Of a stretch of DNA of 41,697 bases, positions 8,396-15,125 are shown in pieces. The position numbers and the translations under genes were made by a program. The stretch's first letter is position 1, and each line of letters starts with the position of its first letter. This DNA comes from Actinomycetota bacterium. Lineage in GTDB: Bacteria > Actinomycetota > UBA4738. The stretch spans positions 1-41,697 of the forward strand of contig VAYJ01000060.1 in NCBI GenBank assembly GCA_005888465.1, given 5' to 3'. Below the pieces are notes generated by a model that was not told the DNA's origin, made no database searches, and worked only from the letters and a program-made list of their open reading frames with translations.

Positions 8396-8412
8396 GAATG
8401 CGGGACGCATTC
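8396..8412. repeat. 7-bp perfect inverted repeat in the tkt leader
   Basis: GAATGCG, spacer GGA, CGCATTC. It sits between the predicted tkt -10 box (8419-8424) and its Shine-Dalgarno, right where transcription should begin. It may be a repressor operator or a 5'-end hairpin of the tkt mRNA. No binding family can be named. Confidence 0.45.
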
Positions 8413-8418
8413 TCTCCC

Positions 8419-8424
8419 ACCTTA
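8419..8424 (-). promoter_or_regulatory. -10 box of tkt
   Basis: TAAGGT on the minus strand. The start site would fall near 8412, giving a leader of about 43 nt with a GGAGGG Shine-Dalgarno, unlike the leaderless genes around it. It shares a 96-bp divergent gap with the LLM oxidoreductase gene. Confidence 0.4.
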
Positions 8425-8453
8425 CCCGGCCCCGCGAGTCATGGGGTTCCGGG

Positions 8454-8459
8454 TAGGGT
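8454..8459 (+). promoter_or_regulatory. leaderless-type -10 box of the LLM oxidoreductase gene
   Basis: TAGGGT ends 6 nt before GTG 8466 with no Shine-Dalgarno in between, so the message should begin at the start codon. Confidence 0.5.
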
Positions 8460-8465
8460 TCCCGC

Positions 8466-9503
8466 GTGGCCGTGCACATCGGGATCGGGCTCTTCACCGC
8501 GCAAGTGCCGCCCGGAAGCGACCGCACGTTCACGCAGGAGTACCGCGAGGCGCTCGATCTCGTTCGCCTGGCGGAGACCCTCGGGTTCGACTCAGCGTGG
8601 GTGAGCGAGCACCATGGCGCCGGTGATGGCTACCTCGCGTCGCTGCTCCCGACCCTTGCGGCGTTCGCCGCGGCGACCGAGCGCATCCGGCTCGGGACGG
8701 GTGTGGTGCTCACGCCGTTCCACCACCCGCTCCGCCTGGCCGAGGACGCGGCGGCGGTCGATCTCCTGTCCGGCGGGCGGCTCATCCTGGGGCTCGGGAT
8801 GGGCTGGCGAGAGGAAGAGTTCCGCATGTTCGGCGTGCCGATCGGCGAGCGCCTCCGGCGAACGATCGAGACGATCGACATCCTCAGGCTGGCCTGGACC
8901 GGGGAGCGGTTCTCCTACGAGGGTCGTGCGTTCTCCTTCGACCAGGTGCAGGTCAGGCCGCCGCCCGCGCGTCCCGGGGGCCCGCCGATCTTCCTCGGCG
9001 GGAGCGCCGAGGCCGCGGTCCGGCGCGCGGGCCGCATCGCCGACGGGTACATCCGCACCCGGGGCGGTGGCGTCGAACGGATGCGCGAGGACGCGCACGT
9101 GCTCGACCAGGCCATTCGCGACGCGGGCCGGGACGTGCACTCGGTCGCGTTCGCGCAGCTGCAGAACGCGTTCGTCTGGGAGGACGGAGACGCCTGGGAG
9201 GTGGTGCGCCAGGGCGCGGCGGCGCACATCGGCGTCTACGGCGGATGGGATCAGGGGAGTGACACGCCGGGCAAGGGCTTCTTCATCGTGCCGCCGAACG
9301 ACGAGACGCTTCGGCGCGTGACGCCCGCCGGGACACCCCGCGAGGTGCTGCATGCCCTTCGCCCGATCGTCGAGGCGTTCGGGGGCCGCGACGAGTTCCA
9401 CCTGGTCGTGCGGCTGCACTACCCGGGGATGGACTTCGACACGTCGGCTCGGTCCGTCGAGCTGTTCGCGGAGAAGGTCCTGCCATCGCTGAAGGGCTCG
9501 TGA
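8466..9503 (+). CDS. LLM-class flavin-dependent oxidoreductase (luciferase-like)
   Basis: A 345-residue TIM-barrel monooxygenase-like protein. HIGIGLFTAQ opens the barrel, FDSAWVSEHHGAGDG is the usual substrate/flavin segment, RIRLGTGVVLTPFHHPLRLAED and GRLILGLGMGWREEEF are diagnostic of luciferase-like/F420- or FMN-dependent enzymes, and IFLGGSAEAAVRRAGRIADG follows. Cytoplasmic; whether the cofactor is F420 or FMN and what the substrate is cannot be told. Divergent from tkt. Its stop lies 5 nt from the convergent stop of a small gene at 9508. Confidence 0.87.
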   Translation: MAVHIGIGLFTAQVPPGSDRTFTQEYREALDLVRLAETLGFDSAWVSEHHGAGDGYLASLLPTLAAFAAATERIRLGTGVVLTPFHHPLRLAEDAAAVDLLSGGRLILGLGMGWREEEFRMFGVPIGERLRRTIETIDILRLAWTGERFSYEGRAFSFDQVQVRPPPARPGGPPIFLGGSAEAAVRRAGRIADGYIRTRGGGVERMREDAHVLDQAIRDAGRDVHSVAFAQLQNAFVWEDGDAWEVVRQGAAAHIGVYGGWDQGSDTPGKGFFIVPPNDETLRRVTPAGTPREVLHALRPIVEAFGGRDEFHLVVRLHYPGMDFDTSARSVELFAEKVLPSLKGS

Positions 9504-9507
9504 GCGG

Positions 9508-9696
9508 CTAGAAACCGGCGCGGGTCCGGTCGGGCAGGTCTTGCGCCCCGGCCTTCAGCGCCTCCCAGATCTCCCGGAAGAGCTCGGCCGCATACGCGGG
9601 CGGCTGGCTCCCCTCGCCTCCCATCGCGCCGCGGAGCGCGGTCGCGGTCACCTCGATCGCCTTGTCGAACAACGCCCTGTCGATCTCGCCTGCCAA
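9508..9696 (-). CDS. 62-residue hypothetical protein with TTG start
   Basis: A small acidic/amphipathic protein, MAGEIDRALFDKAIEV at the N-terminus and RTRAGF at the end, probably two or three helices. TTG 9696 is chosen because a perfect AAGGAGG lies 6 nt before it; the frame stays open to 10461 but that is the shadow of the sulfurtransferase gene. No domain is recognised. The strong ribosome binding site and isolation in a 260-bp space between two plus-strand genes argue for a real gene. Confidence 0.6.
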   Translation of the reverse strand: MAGEIDRALFDKAIEVTATALRGAMGGEGSQPPAYAAELFREIWEALKAGAQDLPDRTRAGF

Positions 9697-9759
9697 CGTG
9701 CGCCTCCTTGCGTGGACTAAGGCCCTCTCGGCAACGTAGGCTACTGGACCCCGCGCCGC

Positions 9760-9765
9760 TATGGT
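9760..9765 (+). promoter_or_regulatory. leaderless-type -10 box of the sulfurtransferase gene
   Basis: TATGGT ends 6 nt before GTG 9772. This spacing matches the other leaderless promoters in the window and favours GTG 9772 over GTG 9766 as the start. Confidence 0.4.
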
Positions 9766-9771
9766 GTGGTC

Positions 9772-10671
9772 GTGCTCGTCTCCACCGAGTGGCTCGCCGC
9801 GCACCTGGACGACCCAGGGCTCGTCGTGGTCGACCTTCGCTGGCGGCAGGACGGCTCGGGCCGCGCGCGATACGAGGCCGGGCACGTCCCGGGCGCCCGG
9901 TTCCTCGACTGGACCGCGGACATCGTCGATCCGGATCATCGCGTCGCGTTCATGCTCGCGCCGCCCGATCGGTTCGCGAGCGCGCTCGAGCGGCTGGGGA
10001 TCGGCGACGACACCACGATCGTCGCCTACGCCGACGACCACGGGTCGGGTCCGTACCGGCTCTGGTGGGGCTGCCGCGTCTACGGTCACGACATCGTGCA
10101 CGTGCTGGACGGCGCCTTCGAGAAGTGGACCGCGGAGGGGCGGCCGATCAGCGTCGAGCCCGCATCCGAGCCTCGCGCGGGTGCCCGGTTCGCTTCGGGG
10201 CCGAGCGCTGCCCGCCTCCGCGCGCAGGCCGAGGACGTGGCGGCAGCGGCGACCGACCCGCGGACCGTCGTGCTCGACTCCCGTCCCGCCGAGCAGTACC
10301 GCGGGCTGGCCGTCTGGTTCGAGACCGGCCCGATCGCGGCCGGCACCGACGGGGTCGCCGACACACCACGGGGACGCCTGCGCGCCGGCCACGTGCCGTG
10401 GGCGGAGAACGTGCCGGCCGCCTCGTTGTATCGCCCCGATTTCACGATGAAGGATCCCCAAGAGCTTCGCGAGCTGCTCGGCGGCGCGGGCGTCACGGAC
10501 GGGTGCCGCGCGATCACCTACTGCGGGGTCGGCATCTCGGCGTCGGCGCTCCTCTTCGCGCTCGATCGCGCCGGCGTCACCGACGCCGCGCTCTACGACG
10601 CGTCGTGGGAGGAATGGGGACGGGACCCCTCGCGGCCCGTCGCGCGGGAGGTCAGCTCGACGCGGCCGTGA
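9772..10671 (+). CDS. thiosulfate / 3-mercaptopyruvate sulfurtransferase (two rhodanese domains)
   Basis: About 299 residues. The N-terminal rhodanese domain (LVSTEWLA to about 125) is the inactive type: the Cys position reads AYADDHGSG. The C-terminal domain (about 150-285) has the active loop TYCGVGISAS with catalytic Cys251, and carries RAGHVPWAENVPA before it. It transfers sulfane sulfur from thiosulfate or 3-mercaptopyruvate to a thiol acceptor; the CGVGISA loop is closer to thiosulfate-type enzymes. Start 9772 is set by the TATGGT box; 9766 is possible. Its 3' end overlaps the convergent flavoprotein gene by 20 bp. Confidence 0.88.
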   Translation: MLVSTEWLAAHLDDPGLVVVDLRWRQDGSGRARYEAGHVPGARFLDWTADIVDPDHRVAFMLAPPDRFASALERLGIGDDTTIVAYADDHGSGPYRLWWGCRVYGHDIVHVLDGAFEKWTAEGRPISVEPASEPRAGARFASGPSAARLRAQAEDVAAAATDPRTVVLDSRPAEQYRGLAVWFETGPIAAGTDGVADTPRGRLRAGHVPWAENVPAASLYRPDFTMKDPQELRELLGGAGVTDGCRAITYCGVGISASALLFALDRAGVTDAALYDASWEEWGRDPSRPVAREVSSTRP

Positions 10672-11896
10672 GCGACGCGGCGAGCTGCTTGAGGTCGACG
10701 TCCTCGTCGCGGAGCGCCACCGGATCGACCGGCCGGGCCGCGGCGACGATGCCCATCGCGCGGCGCACGTCCCGGCCCCGGTCCATGCCGGCCACGCCGC
10801 GAACGAGGCCGTCCTTCACATAGAACGCCACGAAGCGACGGTCCCGCAAGCTCCCACGGATCACGAGCTCGTCCCATTCCGTAGCGAAGCCGACGTACTG
10901 GAGGTTCGTGTCGTACTGGTCGGACCAGAACCAGTGCGGGTGCTCGAAGGCGCCGCCCGTGCCCAGCATGCTCTGCGCCGCCGCCACGCCCATCCGAAGC
11001 GCGTTGTCCCAGTGCTCCACCCGCATCCTGCGGCCGAAGAGCGGATGGTCGTGGTTCGCCACGTCACCCGCCGCGTACACGTCCGGGTTCGAGGTGCGCA
11101 GAGTCGCGTCCACCGCCACGCCGTTCGTGAGATCGAGCCCGGATCCATCCACGGCGTCGGTGACCGGCCGGATGCCGACCCCCACCACGACGAAGTCGCA
11201 CCCGAGCTCGAGCCCGGACTGCGTCTGGACTGCCTCGACGCGACCATTCGACCCACGCAGGGCAGCCACCCTCTCCTCGAAGTGGAACCGCACGCCGTGA
11301 TCGCGGTGGATGGCGTCATAGACGGCTGCGATCTCGGGCCCGAGGACCCGCAGGAGCGGCGCCTTCCCGGGATCGACGACATCGACCTCGACGCCGAGCT
11401 GGCGAAGCGACGCGCTCACCTCGCAGCCGATGAAGCCCGAGCCGATCACGACGGCGTGCCGTCCGGAGCGCGCCTCTTCACGGAGCGCATCGGCGTCCTC
11501 GAACGTCCGCAGGCTGTGCACGCCCTCGAGCTCTACCCCCGGCACCGAGAGGCGGCGGTTGCGCCCGCCGGTCGCGATCAGAGCCTTGTCGAAGGCGACC
11601 GCGTCGCCCGTGTCCAGGTGCACGGTCTTTGCCTCGACGTCGACCCGAGTCGCGGTCGTGGCCAGGAGCACCTCGACACCGTTCTCTTCCCACCAACCCT
11701 TGGGCCGCAGGAACGCGCGGTCGCGGGGCACCTCTCCCCGCAGATACTCCTTCGAAAGCGGCGGCCGCTCGTACGGCAGGTGTGGCTCGGCGCCGACCAG
11801 CACGATCCGACCGTCGAACCCCTCGGTGCGAAGGGTCGCGGCGGCGGTCCCGCCCGCCGAGTTCGCCCCCACGACGACGAAGGTCTGTTCGCTCAT
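10652..11896 (-). CDS. FAD/NAD(P)-dependent ferredoxin-reductase-like oxidoreductase
   Basis: 414 residues. FAD-binding GANSAGGTAAATLR (9-22) replaces the usual GxGxxG with GANSAG. LPYERPPLSKEYLRGE and IATGGRNRRL follow, then the NAD-binding VIGSGFIGCEVSASLR, the second FAD motif DVYAAGDVANHDHPLFG and a C-terminal reductase domain. This is the rhodocoxin/putidaredoxin reductase or AIFM3-like family, which passes electrons from NAD(P)H to a ferredoxin. No ferredoxin or P450 is adjacent. ATG 11896 is chosen at the start of homology; the open frame beyond it overlaps the divergent small gene. Confidence 0.88.
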   Translation of the reverse strand: MSEQTFVVVGANSAGGTAAATLRTEGFDGRIVLVGAEPHLPYERPPLSKEYLRGEVPRDRAFLRPKGWWEENGVEVLLATTATRVDVEAKTVHLDTGDAVAFDKALIATGGRNRRLSVPGVELEGVHSLRTFEDADALREEARSGRHAVVIGSGFIGCEVSASLRQLGVEVDVVDPGKAPLLRVLGPEIAAVYDAIHRDHGVRFHFEERVAALRGSNGRVEAVQTQSGLELGCDFVVVGVGIRPVTDAVDGSGLDLTNGVAVDATLRTSNPDVYAAGDVANHDHPLFGRRMRVEHWDNALRMGVAAAQSMLGTGGAFEHPHWFWSDQYDTNLQYVGFATEWDELVIRGSLRDRRFVAFYVKDGLVRGVAGMDRGRDVRRAMGIVAAARPVDPVALRDEDVDLKQLAASLTAASS

Positions 11897-11903
11897 CCGT
11901 CCA

Positions 11904-11917
11904 ACTCGCGCACGAGT
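11904..11917. repeat. short inverted repeat in divergent promoter gap
   Basis: ACTCG, spacer CGCA, CGAGT, in the 50-bp gap between the flavoprotein gene and the small membrane protein gene. It could be an operator for either gene; at five base pairs per arm it may be chance. Confidence 0.25.
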
Positions 11918-11934
11918 GTGCCAGACGGACGGGG

Positions 11935-11940
11935 TAGCAT
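11935..11940 (+). promoter_or_regulatory. leaderless-type -10 box of the small membrane protein gene
   Basis: TAGCAT ends 7 nt before GTG 11948. It overlaps the ATG at 11939, which argues that the GTG rather than that ATG is the true start. Confidence 0.4.
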
Positions 11941-11947
11941 GAACGAC

Positions 11948-12160
11948 GTGACGCCGACCCGGAAGTTCGGTGCGACGGCCGCGCTCTTCGCGCTCGCCCT
12001 CGTGTGCGTGGGCCTCGCGGCGGCAACCCACCGCGTCTGGCCGCTCTTCGTCGCGTGGCTCCCGCTGCTCTCGGTCGCCTGGGTGCTCACCCGGCCCGAG
12101 CCGGGCTCGGCCGGCCCGCCCGAGGCGACCCCGATCGAGGTCGCCTCCGAAGAGTCCTAA
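11948..12160 (+). CDS. small two-helix membrane protein (hypothetical)
   Basis: 70 residues: a short basic N-terminus, two hydrophobic helices (about 8-28 and 33-48), then a proline/acidic tail ending EVASEES. Predicted inner-membrane hairpin of unknown function. GTG 11948 is preferred on promoter spacing; ATG 11939 would add three residues. The stop codon overlaps that of the convergent histone-like gene. Confidence 0.6.
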   Translation: MTPTRKFGATAALFALALVCVGLAAATHRVWPLFVAWLPLLSVAWVLTRPEPGSAGPPEATPIEVASEES

Positions 12161-12606
12161 CTCTCAGACCCCTTCGCGCTCGACTTCGCCCGCGACTTCG
12201 CCGTGGACTTTTTCTTGGGCGCGGTGACCACTTTCGCCGAGGAGGACTTCGTCGCGGCCTTCGCCGAGGGATGCGTCCGCTTCGCCTCGTCCTCGCTCAG
12301 AACCCGCATCGAGCGCATGGAGCCCTGTGCCTGGGAAAGCAGGCGCTGCCCGGCGGCGGCCGCCGAGAGGCCAGCCTTGACGGCCACCTCCGGTGCGCGG
12401 CGAACGACCTTCCGGGCGATGTCGGGGGCCTGCTCCGCCACCTTGCGCGCCATCGGCGGCCCGTGCTTGGTGACCGCCTCGGCCGCCTGCCGAGCCACCT
12501 TCGGTGCTCGCTCGGCGACCGACTTCGCGATGGGGACCGCCGTCTCGGCCACCTTCTTCGCCACCTTCGATGCCGTGTCGGCCATCTTGCCCATCTGATC
12601 GGGCAT
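12157..12606 (-). CDS. Lys/Ala-rich protein with histone-H1-like tail
   Basis: 149 residues. Residues 5-90 are heptad-like alanine/valine/lysine repeats such as KVAKKVAETA and ARKVAEQAPDIA, with no aromatic residues, probably a long amphipathic helix. Residues 118-146 form a basic tail (APKKKSTAKSRAKSSAKG) like H1/HU-tail proteins of actinobacteria. It may bind DNA or a surface; the lysine tail favours nucleic acid. AAGGAGG stands 6 nt before the ATG. No globular domain is recognised, so the function is inferred from composition only. Confidence 0.65.
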   Translation of the reverse strand: MPDQMGKMADTASKVAKKVAETAVPIAKSVAERAPKVARQAAEAVTKHGPPMARKVAEQAPDIARKVVRRAPEVAVKAGLSAAAAGQRLLSQAQGSMRSMRVLSEDEAKRTHPSAKAATKSSSAKVVTAPKKKSTAKSRAKSSAKGSES

Positions 12607-12693
12607 GGCTCCTCCTTCCGTCTCCCGCCTTGCCCACGAGTCTGGACCACGCGCGGGAGAGCGGCAACCTTCCGTCCGGGCCGGCTCGCGGCG

Positions 12694-12699
12694 TAGGCT
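12694..12699 (+). promoter_or_regulatory. -10 box of the CDP-alcohol phosphatidyltransferase gene
   Basis: TAGGCT lies 9 nt before ATG 12709 with no Shine-Dalgarno between, consistent with a leaderless or near-leaderless message. Confidence 0.4.
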
Positions 12700-12708
12700 T
12701 CGCCTGGC

Positions 12709-13380
12709 ATGAAGGCGGACCGGACGAAGGGGGAGGCGCCGCGAATCCGAGACATGCCGGCGCCCCGTCGCGCGCAGGGCGCGATCGGACCGCTCTTCCA
12801 GCGGGTGTTCGCGTGGCCGTATCGTCTCGCGCTGCACGCGCTCTACCGCGCCGGCGTGCGGCCGTGGCAGCTGACGTTGCTGTCCCTCGCGACGAACGTC
12901 CTCATCGGGGTGCTCCTGATCGCGGGCGATCGCTTCGTGCCCGGGATGCTCCTCATCGTCGCGGGGCTTCTGGACATCTTCGACGGTGGGGTCGCCCGTC
13001 TGCGCGGCGAGGCCGGACCCGCCGGCGCGTTTCTCGATTCGGTGCTCGATCGGGTGTCCGACGCGATCCTGTTCGGCGCGCTCTTCTGGTCCCTCCGGGC
13101 GCAGGGCCACGACCTGGCCGCCGGTCTCTCGCTCGCGAGCCTCGTCGTCTCGCTCCTAGTGAGCCAGGTCCGGGCCGAGGGCGAGGCGATGGGGCTCGCC
13201 CCGACGGAGGGGCTAGTCCAGCGGCTCGAGCGGTACGTGATCCTCATGGTGGCGCTCACCGCGCCCGGCGCGCTCACCCCGGCGCTTGCGGTGCTCGCCG
13301 GCCTCGGCACGGTGACGGTGATCCAGCGAACCGACGCCGTGCTTCGCCAACTCGGCCGCCGCGACCGCAAATCGGAGTGA
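12709..13380 (+). CDS. CDP-alcohol phosphatidyltransferase family protein
   Basis: 223 residues, about six membrane helices. The full family motif is present at residues 92-114: DGGVAR, eight residues, then GAFLDSVLD, with all the metal- and substrate-binding Asp/Arg/Gly residues. The family moves a phosphatidyl or phospho-alcohol group from a CDP-alcohol to an acceptor alcohol (phosphatidylglycerol-phosphate, phosphatidylinositol-phosphate and cardiolipin synthases, among others); the acceptor cannot be predicted. A 23-residue basic N-terminal extension precedes the fold, and ATG 12754 is an alternative start. It precedes the acyl-CoA reductase operon by 146 bp. Confidence 0.85.
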   Translation: MKADRTKGEAPRIRDMPAPRRAQGAIGPLFQRVFAWPYRLALHALYRAGVRPWQLTLLSLATNVLIGVLLIAGDRFVPGMLLIVAGLLDIFDGGVARLRGEAGPAGAFLDSVLDRVSDAILFGALFWSLRAQGHDLAAGLSLASLVVSLLVSQVRAEGEAMGLAPTEGLVQRLERYVILMVALTAPGALTPALAVLAGLGTVTVIQRTDAVLRQLGRRDRKSE

Positions 13381-13399
13381 CAAAAGCAGCCCGGCGGAT

Positions 13400-13429
13400 T
13401 TGACGCGCGGGGCCGCTGCGCAGTACAAA
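13400..13429 (+). promoter_or_regulatory. candidate sigma-70-type promoter upstream of the acyl-CoA reductase operon
   Basis: TTGACG (13400-13405), 18 nt, TACAAA (13424-13429). The start site would be near 13436, the first base of the hairpin below, giving a leader of about 90 nt carrying two hairpins. A second, leaderless-type box lies closer to the gene. Confidence 0.4.
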
Positions 13430-13435
13430 CGCGCT

Positions 13436-13469
13436 GGAACTGCTGGGGCCTTCGGGCTCCGGCAGTTCC
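13436..13469 (+). terminator. 15-bp stem with TTCG tetraloop (terminator-like hairpin)
   Basis: Arms 13436-13450 and 13455-13469 pair fully, with two G-U wobbles, around a TTCG loop. GTTTCT follows, a short U-run. It may end the phosphatidyltransferase transcript, or, since a promoter appears to start right at its first base, act as a 5'-leader structure for the operon downstream. Confidence 0.65.
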
Positions 13470-13475
13470 GTTTCT

Positions 13476-13496
13476 GGGGCCTTTCGGATTTGCCCC
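13476..13496 (+). repeat. second hairpin sharing a repeated 5' arm
   Basis: GGGGC (13476-13480) can pair with GCCCC (13492-13496). Its 5' arm lies in a near-direct repeat, CTGGGGCCTTCGG versus CTGGGGCCTTTCGG, of the 5' arm of the first hairpin (from 13443 and 13474). The two structures could compete, as in an attenuator. Confidence 0.35.
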
Positions 13497-13513
13497 GCGG
13501 GCCGCACGTTCCC

Positions 13514-13519
13514 CATAAT
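13514..13519 (+). promoter_or_regulatory. leaderless-type -10 box of the acyl-CoA reductase gene
   Basis: CATAAT (or TAATCT, shifted by two) ends 7 (5) nt before ATG 13527 without a Shine-Dalgarno, so the operon can be transcribed from the start codon, apart from the upstream hairpins. Confidence 0.45.
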
Positions 13520-13526
13520 CTGCCGC

Positions 13527-15125
13527 ATGGTAGAGAGCATCCGCGAGGGTCTCCGCGGCAAGCGCATCCTCCTCACCGGCGTCACGGGCTTCCTGGGCAT
13601 GGCTCTGTTCGAGCGACTGCTCGCGGACGTGCCCGACACGGAGATCGTGGTCCTCGCCCGAGGGCGCTACGGCAGCCCGGCCGAGGACCGCATCCGCGAG
13701 CTCGTCACGCGTTCCGGGTTCAACACGCTCCGCGAGCGGATCGGCGACGAGGGGATCCGCGGAGCGCTGGCGGAGCGGGTGACGACCGTCGAAGGCGACG
13801 TGGCCGAGGACCTTCCCTCGTTCCCCGATGGCATCGACGTCGTGTTCCACTGCGCGGCGACGGTCTCGTTCGACTCCCCGGTCGACCTCGCGTTCGCGAT
13901 CAACGTGACCGGCGCCCGTCGCCTCTACGAGGCGGTGCTCGCCTCGGGGAGCCGCCCCCACCTGGTGCACGTCTCGACGGCGTACGTGGCCGGGCTCACG
14001 AAGGGCGTCGTGGCCGAGGAGCCACTCGGGCATCGGATCGACTGGCGCGTCGAGGCCGACGCGGCCGCCGCCGCGAAGCGGTCGGTCGAGGACGCCTCGC
14101 GCCGGCCCGAGATGCTGGATGCCTTCGTCGCGAAGGCGACGGCCCTGCACGGCCGCGCCGGCCCTCAGGAGGTGGCCGCCGACACCGAGGAGCGCCGCCG
14201 GGACTGGGTGGCACGCCGGCTCGTCCAGTACGGCCGGGCTCGCGCGCAGGCCCTGGGGTGGCCGGACGTCTACACGTTCTCCAAGGCGCTCGGCGAACGG
14301 GCGACGGAGGAGCTCGCCCAGGAGGCGGGCGTGCCGCTCTCGGTGGTTCGCCCCGCGATCGTGGAGAGCGCGCTCGAGCACCCCTACCCAGGGTGGATCG
14401 AGGGCTTCAAGATGGCCGAGCCCATCATCCTGGCGTACGGGCGCGGCGCGATCCCCGAGTTCCCGGCGATCCCCGAGGGGATCCTCGACATCATCCCAGT
14501 GGACCTGGTGGTGAACGCGATGCTCGCCGTCGCGGTCGCCGTGCCGCCCGTGGAGGCGCCCGGCTACTACCACGTGTGCTCGGGCTCGCGGAACCCGCTC
14601 ACCTTCCACAGGCTGTACGAGCTGGTCCGCGAGTACTTCCGGCAGCATCCGCTGCCCGAGCGGGGCCGCGGCGAGATCCGCGTCCCCGAGTGGGAGTTTC
14701 CCGGCCGTCGCCGGGTCGAGGCGAAGCTCCGCGCCGGCGAGCGGCTGCTCGATCGCGCCGACTGGGTCGTGCGGCGGCTGCCGCGCTCCGGTCGTGTGCG
14801 GGAGTTGGTCCGACGCCTGGATCGCGAGCGCGGGCGCGTGGACTTCATCCGTCGCTACGCCGACCTCTACGGCGCCTACACCGAGCTCGAGGTCATCTAC
14901 ACGGATGCCAGAGCGCTCGAGCTGCACCGGTCGCTCATCCCCGAAGATCGGCGCGACTTTCCGTTCGACGCTACTACCTGCAGGAGGTGCACTGCCCCAC
15001 GGTCACGCTCGCCATGCGCTTCCCCGCCCCCGCGCGGCCCGAACCGGAGGTTCGCGTCCGGCCGAGCAACAACGGCGCGCTGGCGGTGTTCGACATGGAG
15101 GGCACGCTCCTTGACTCGAACGTGA
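13527..15125 (+). CDS. fatty acyl-CoA reductase (extended SDR, NAD_binding_4), frameshifted at its end
   Basis: Male-sterility/FAR-type reductase: NADP-binding GVTGFLG at 18-24, HCAATVSF, HVSTAYV (148-154) and the catalytic YTFSK (Tyr249, Lys253), with a long insert between about 170 and 245, and the C-terminal FAR domain after 370. Reduces fatty acyl-CoA to the alcohol or aldehyde with NADPH. Authentic sequence runs to FPFD at 14969. After that this frame is an arginine-rich shadow, while the +2 frame continues as RYYLQEVHCPTVT, the usual end of FAR domains, straight into a HAD phosphatase. So the native protein is probably one FAR-HAD fusion of about 755 residues, broken here by a loss of about 16 or 19 nt. 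Confidence 0.85.
   Translation: MVESIREGLRGKRILLTGVTGFLGMALFERLLADVPDTEIVVLARGRYGSPAEDRIRELVTRSGFNTLRERIGDEGIRGALAERVTTVEGDVAEDLPSFPDGIDVVFHCAATVSFDSPVDLAFAINVTGARRLYEAVLASGSRPHLVHVSTAYVAGLTKGVVAEEPLGHRIDWRVEADAAAAAKRSVEDASRRPEMLDAFVAKATALHGRAGPQEVAADTEERRRDWVARRLVQYGRARAQALGWPDVYTFSKALGERATEELAQEAGVPLSVVRPAIVESALEHPYPGWIEGFKMAEPIILAYGRGAIPEFPAIPEGILDIIPVDLVVNAMLAVAVAVPPVEAPGYYHVCSGSRNPLTFHRLYELVREYFRQHPLPERGRGEIRVPEWEFPGRRRVEAKLRAGERLLDRADWVVRRLPRSGRVRELVRRLDRERGRVDFIRRYADLYGAYTELEVIYTDARALELHRSLIPEDRRDFPFDATTCRRCTAPRSRSPCASPPPRGPNRRFASGRATTARWRCSTWRARSLTRT

Noticed and set aside
10934..11938. Plus-strand frame fused to the small membrane protein
   Set aside because: Antisense shadow of the flavoprotein gene; only the last 70 codons look like protein.
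12843..14927. 694-codon minus-strand frame
   Set aside because: Antisense to the phosphatidyltransferase and FAR genes, low complexity, no domain.
13400..14968. 5' part of the frame that carries the HAD domain
   Set aside because: Shadow of the FAR gene; only the part after 14969 has homology.
14960..14975. Programmed -1 frameshift in FAR
   Set aside because: No slippery heptamer, and a slip would not restore the residues missing from the family alignment.
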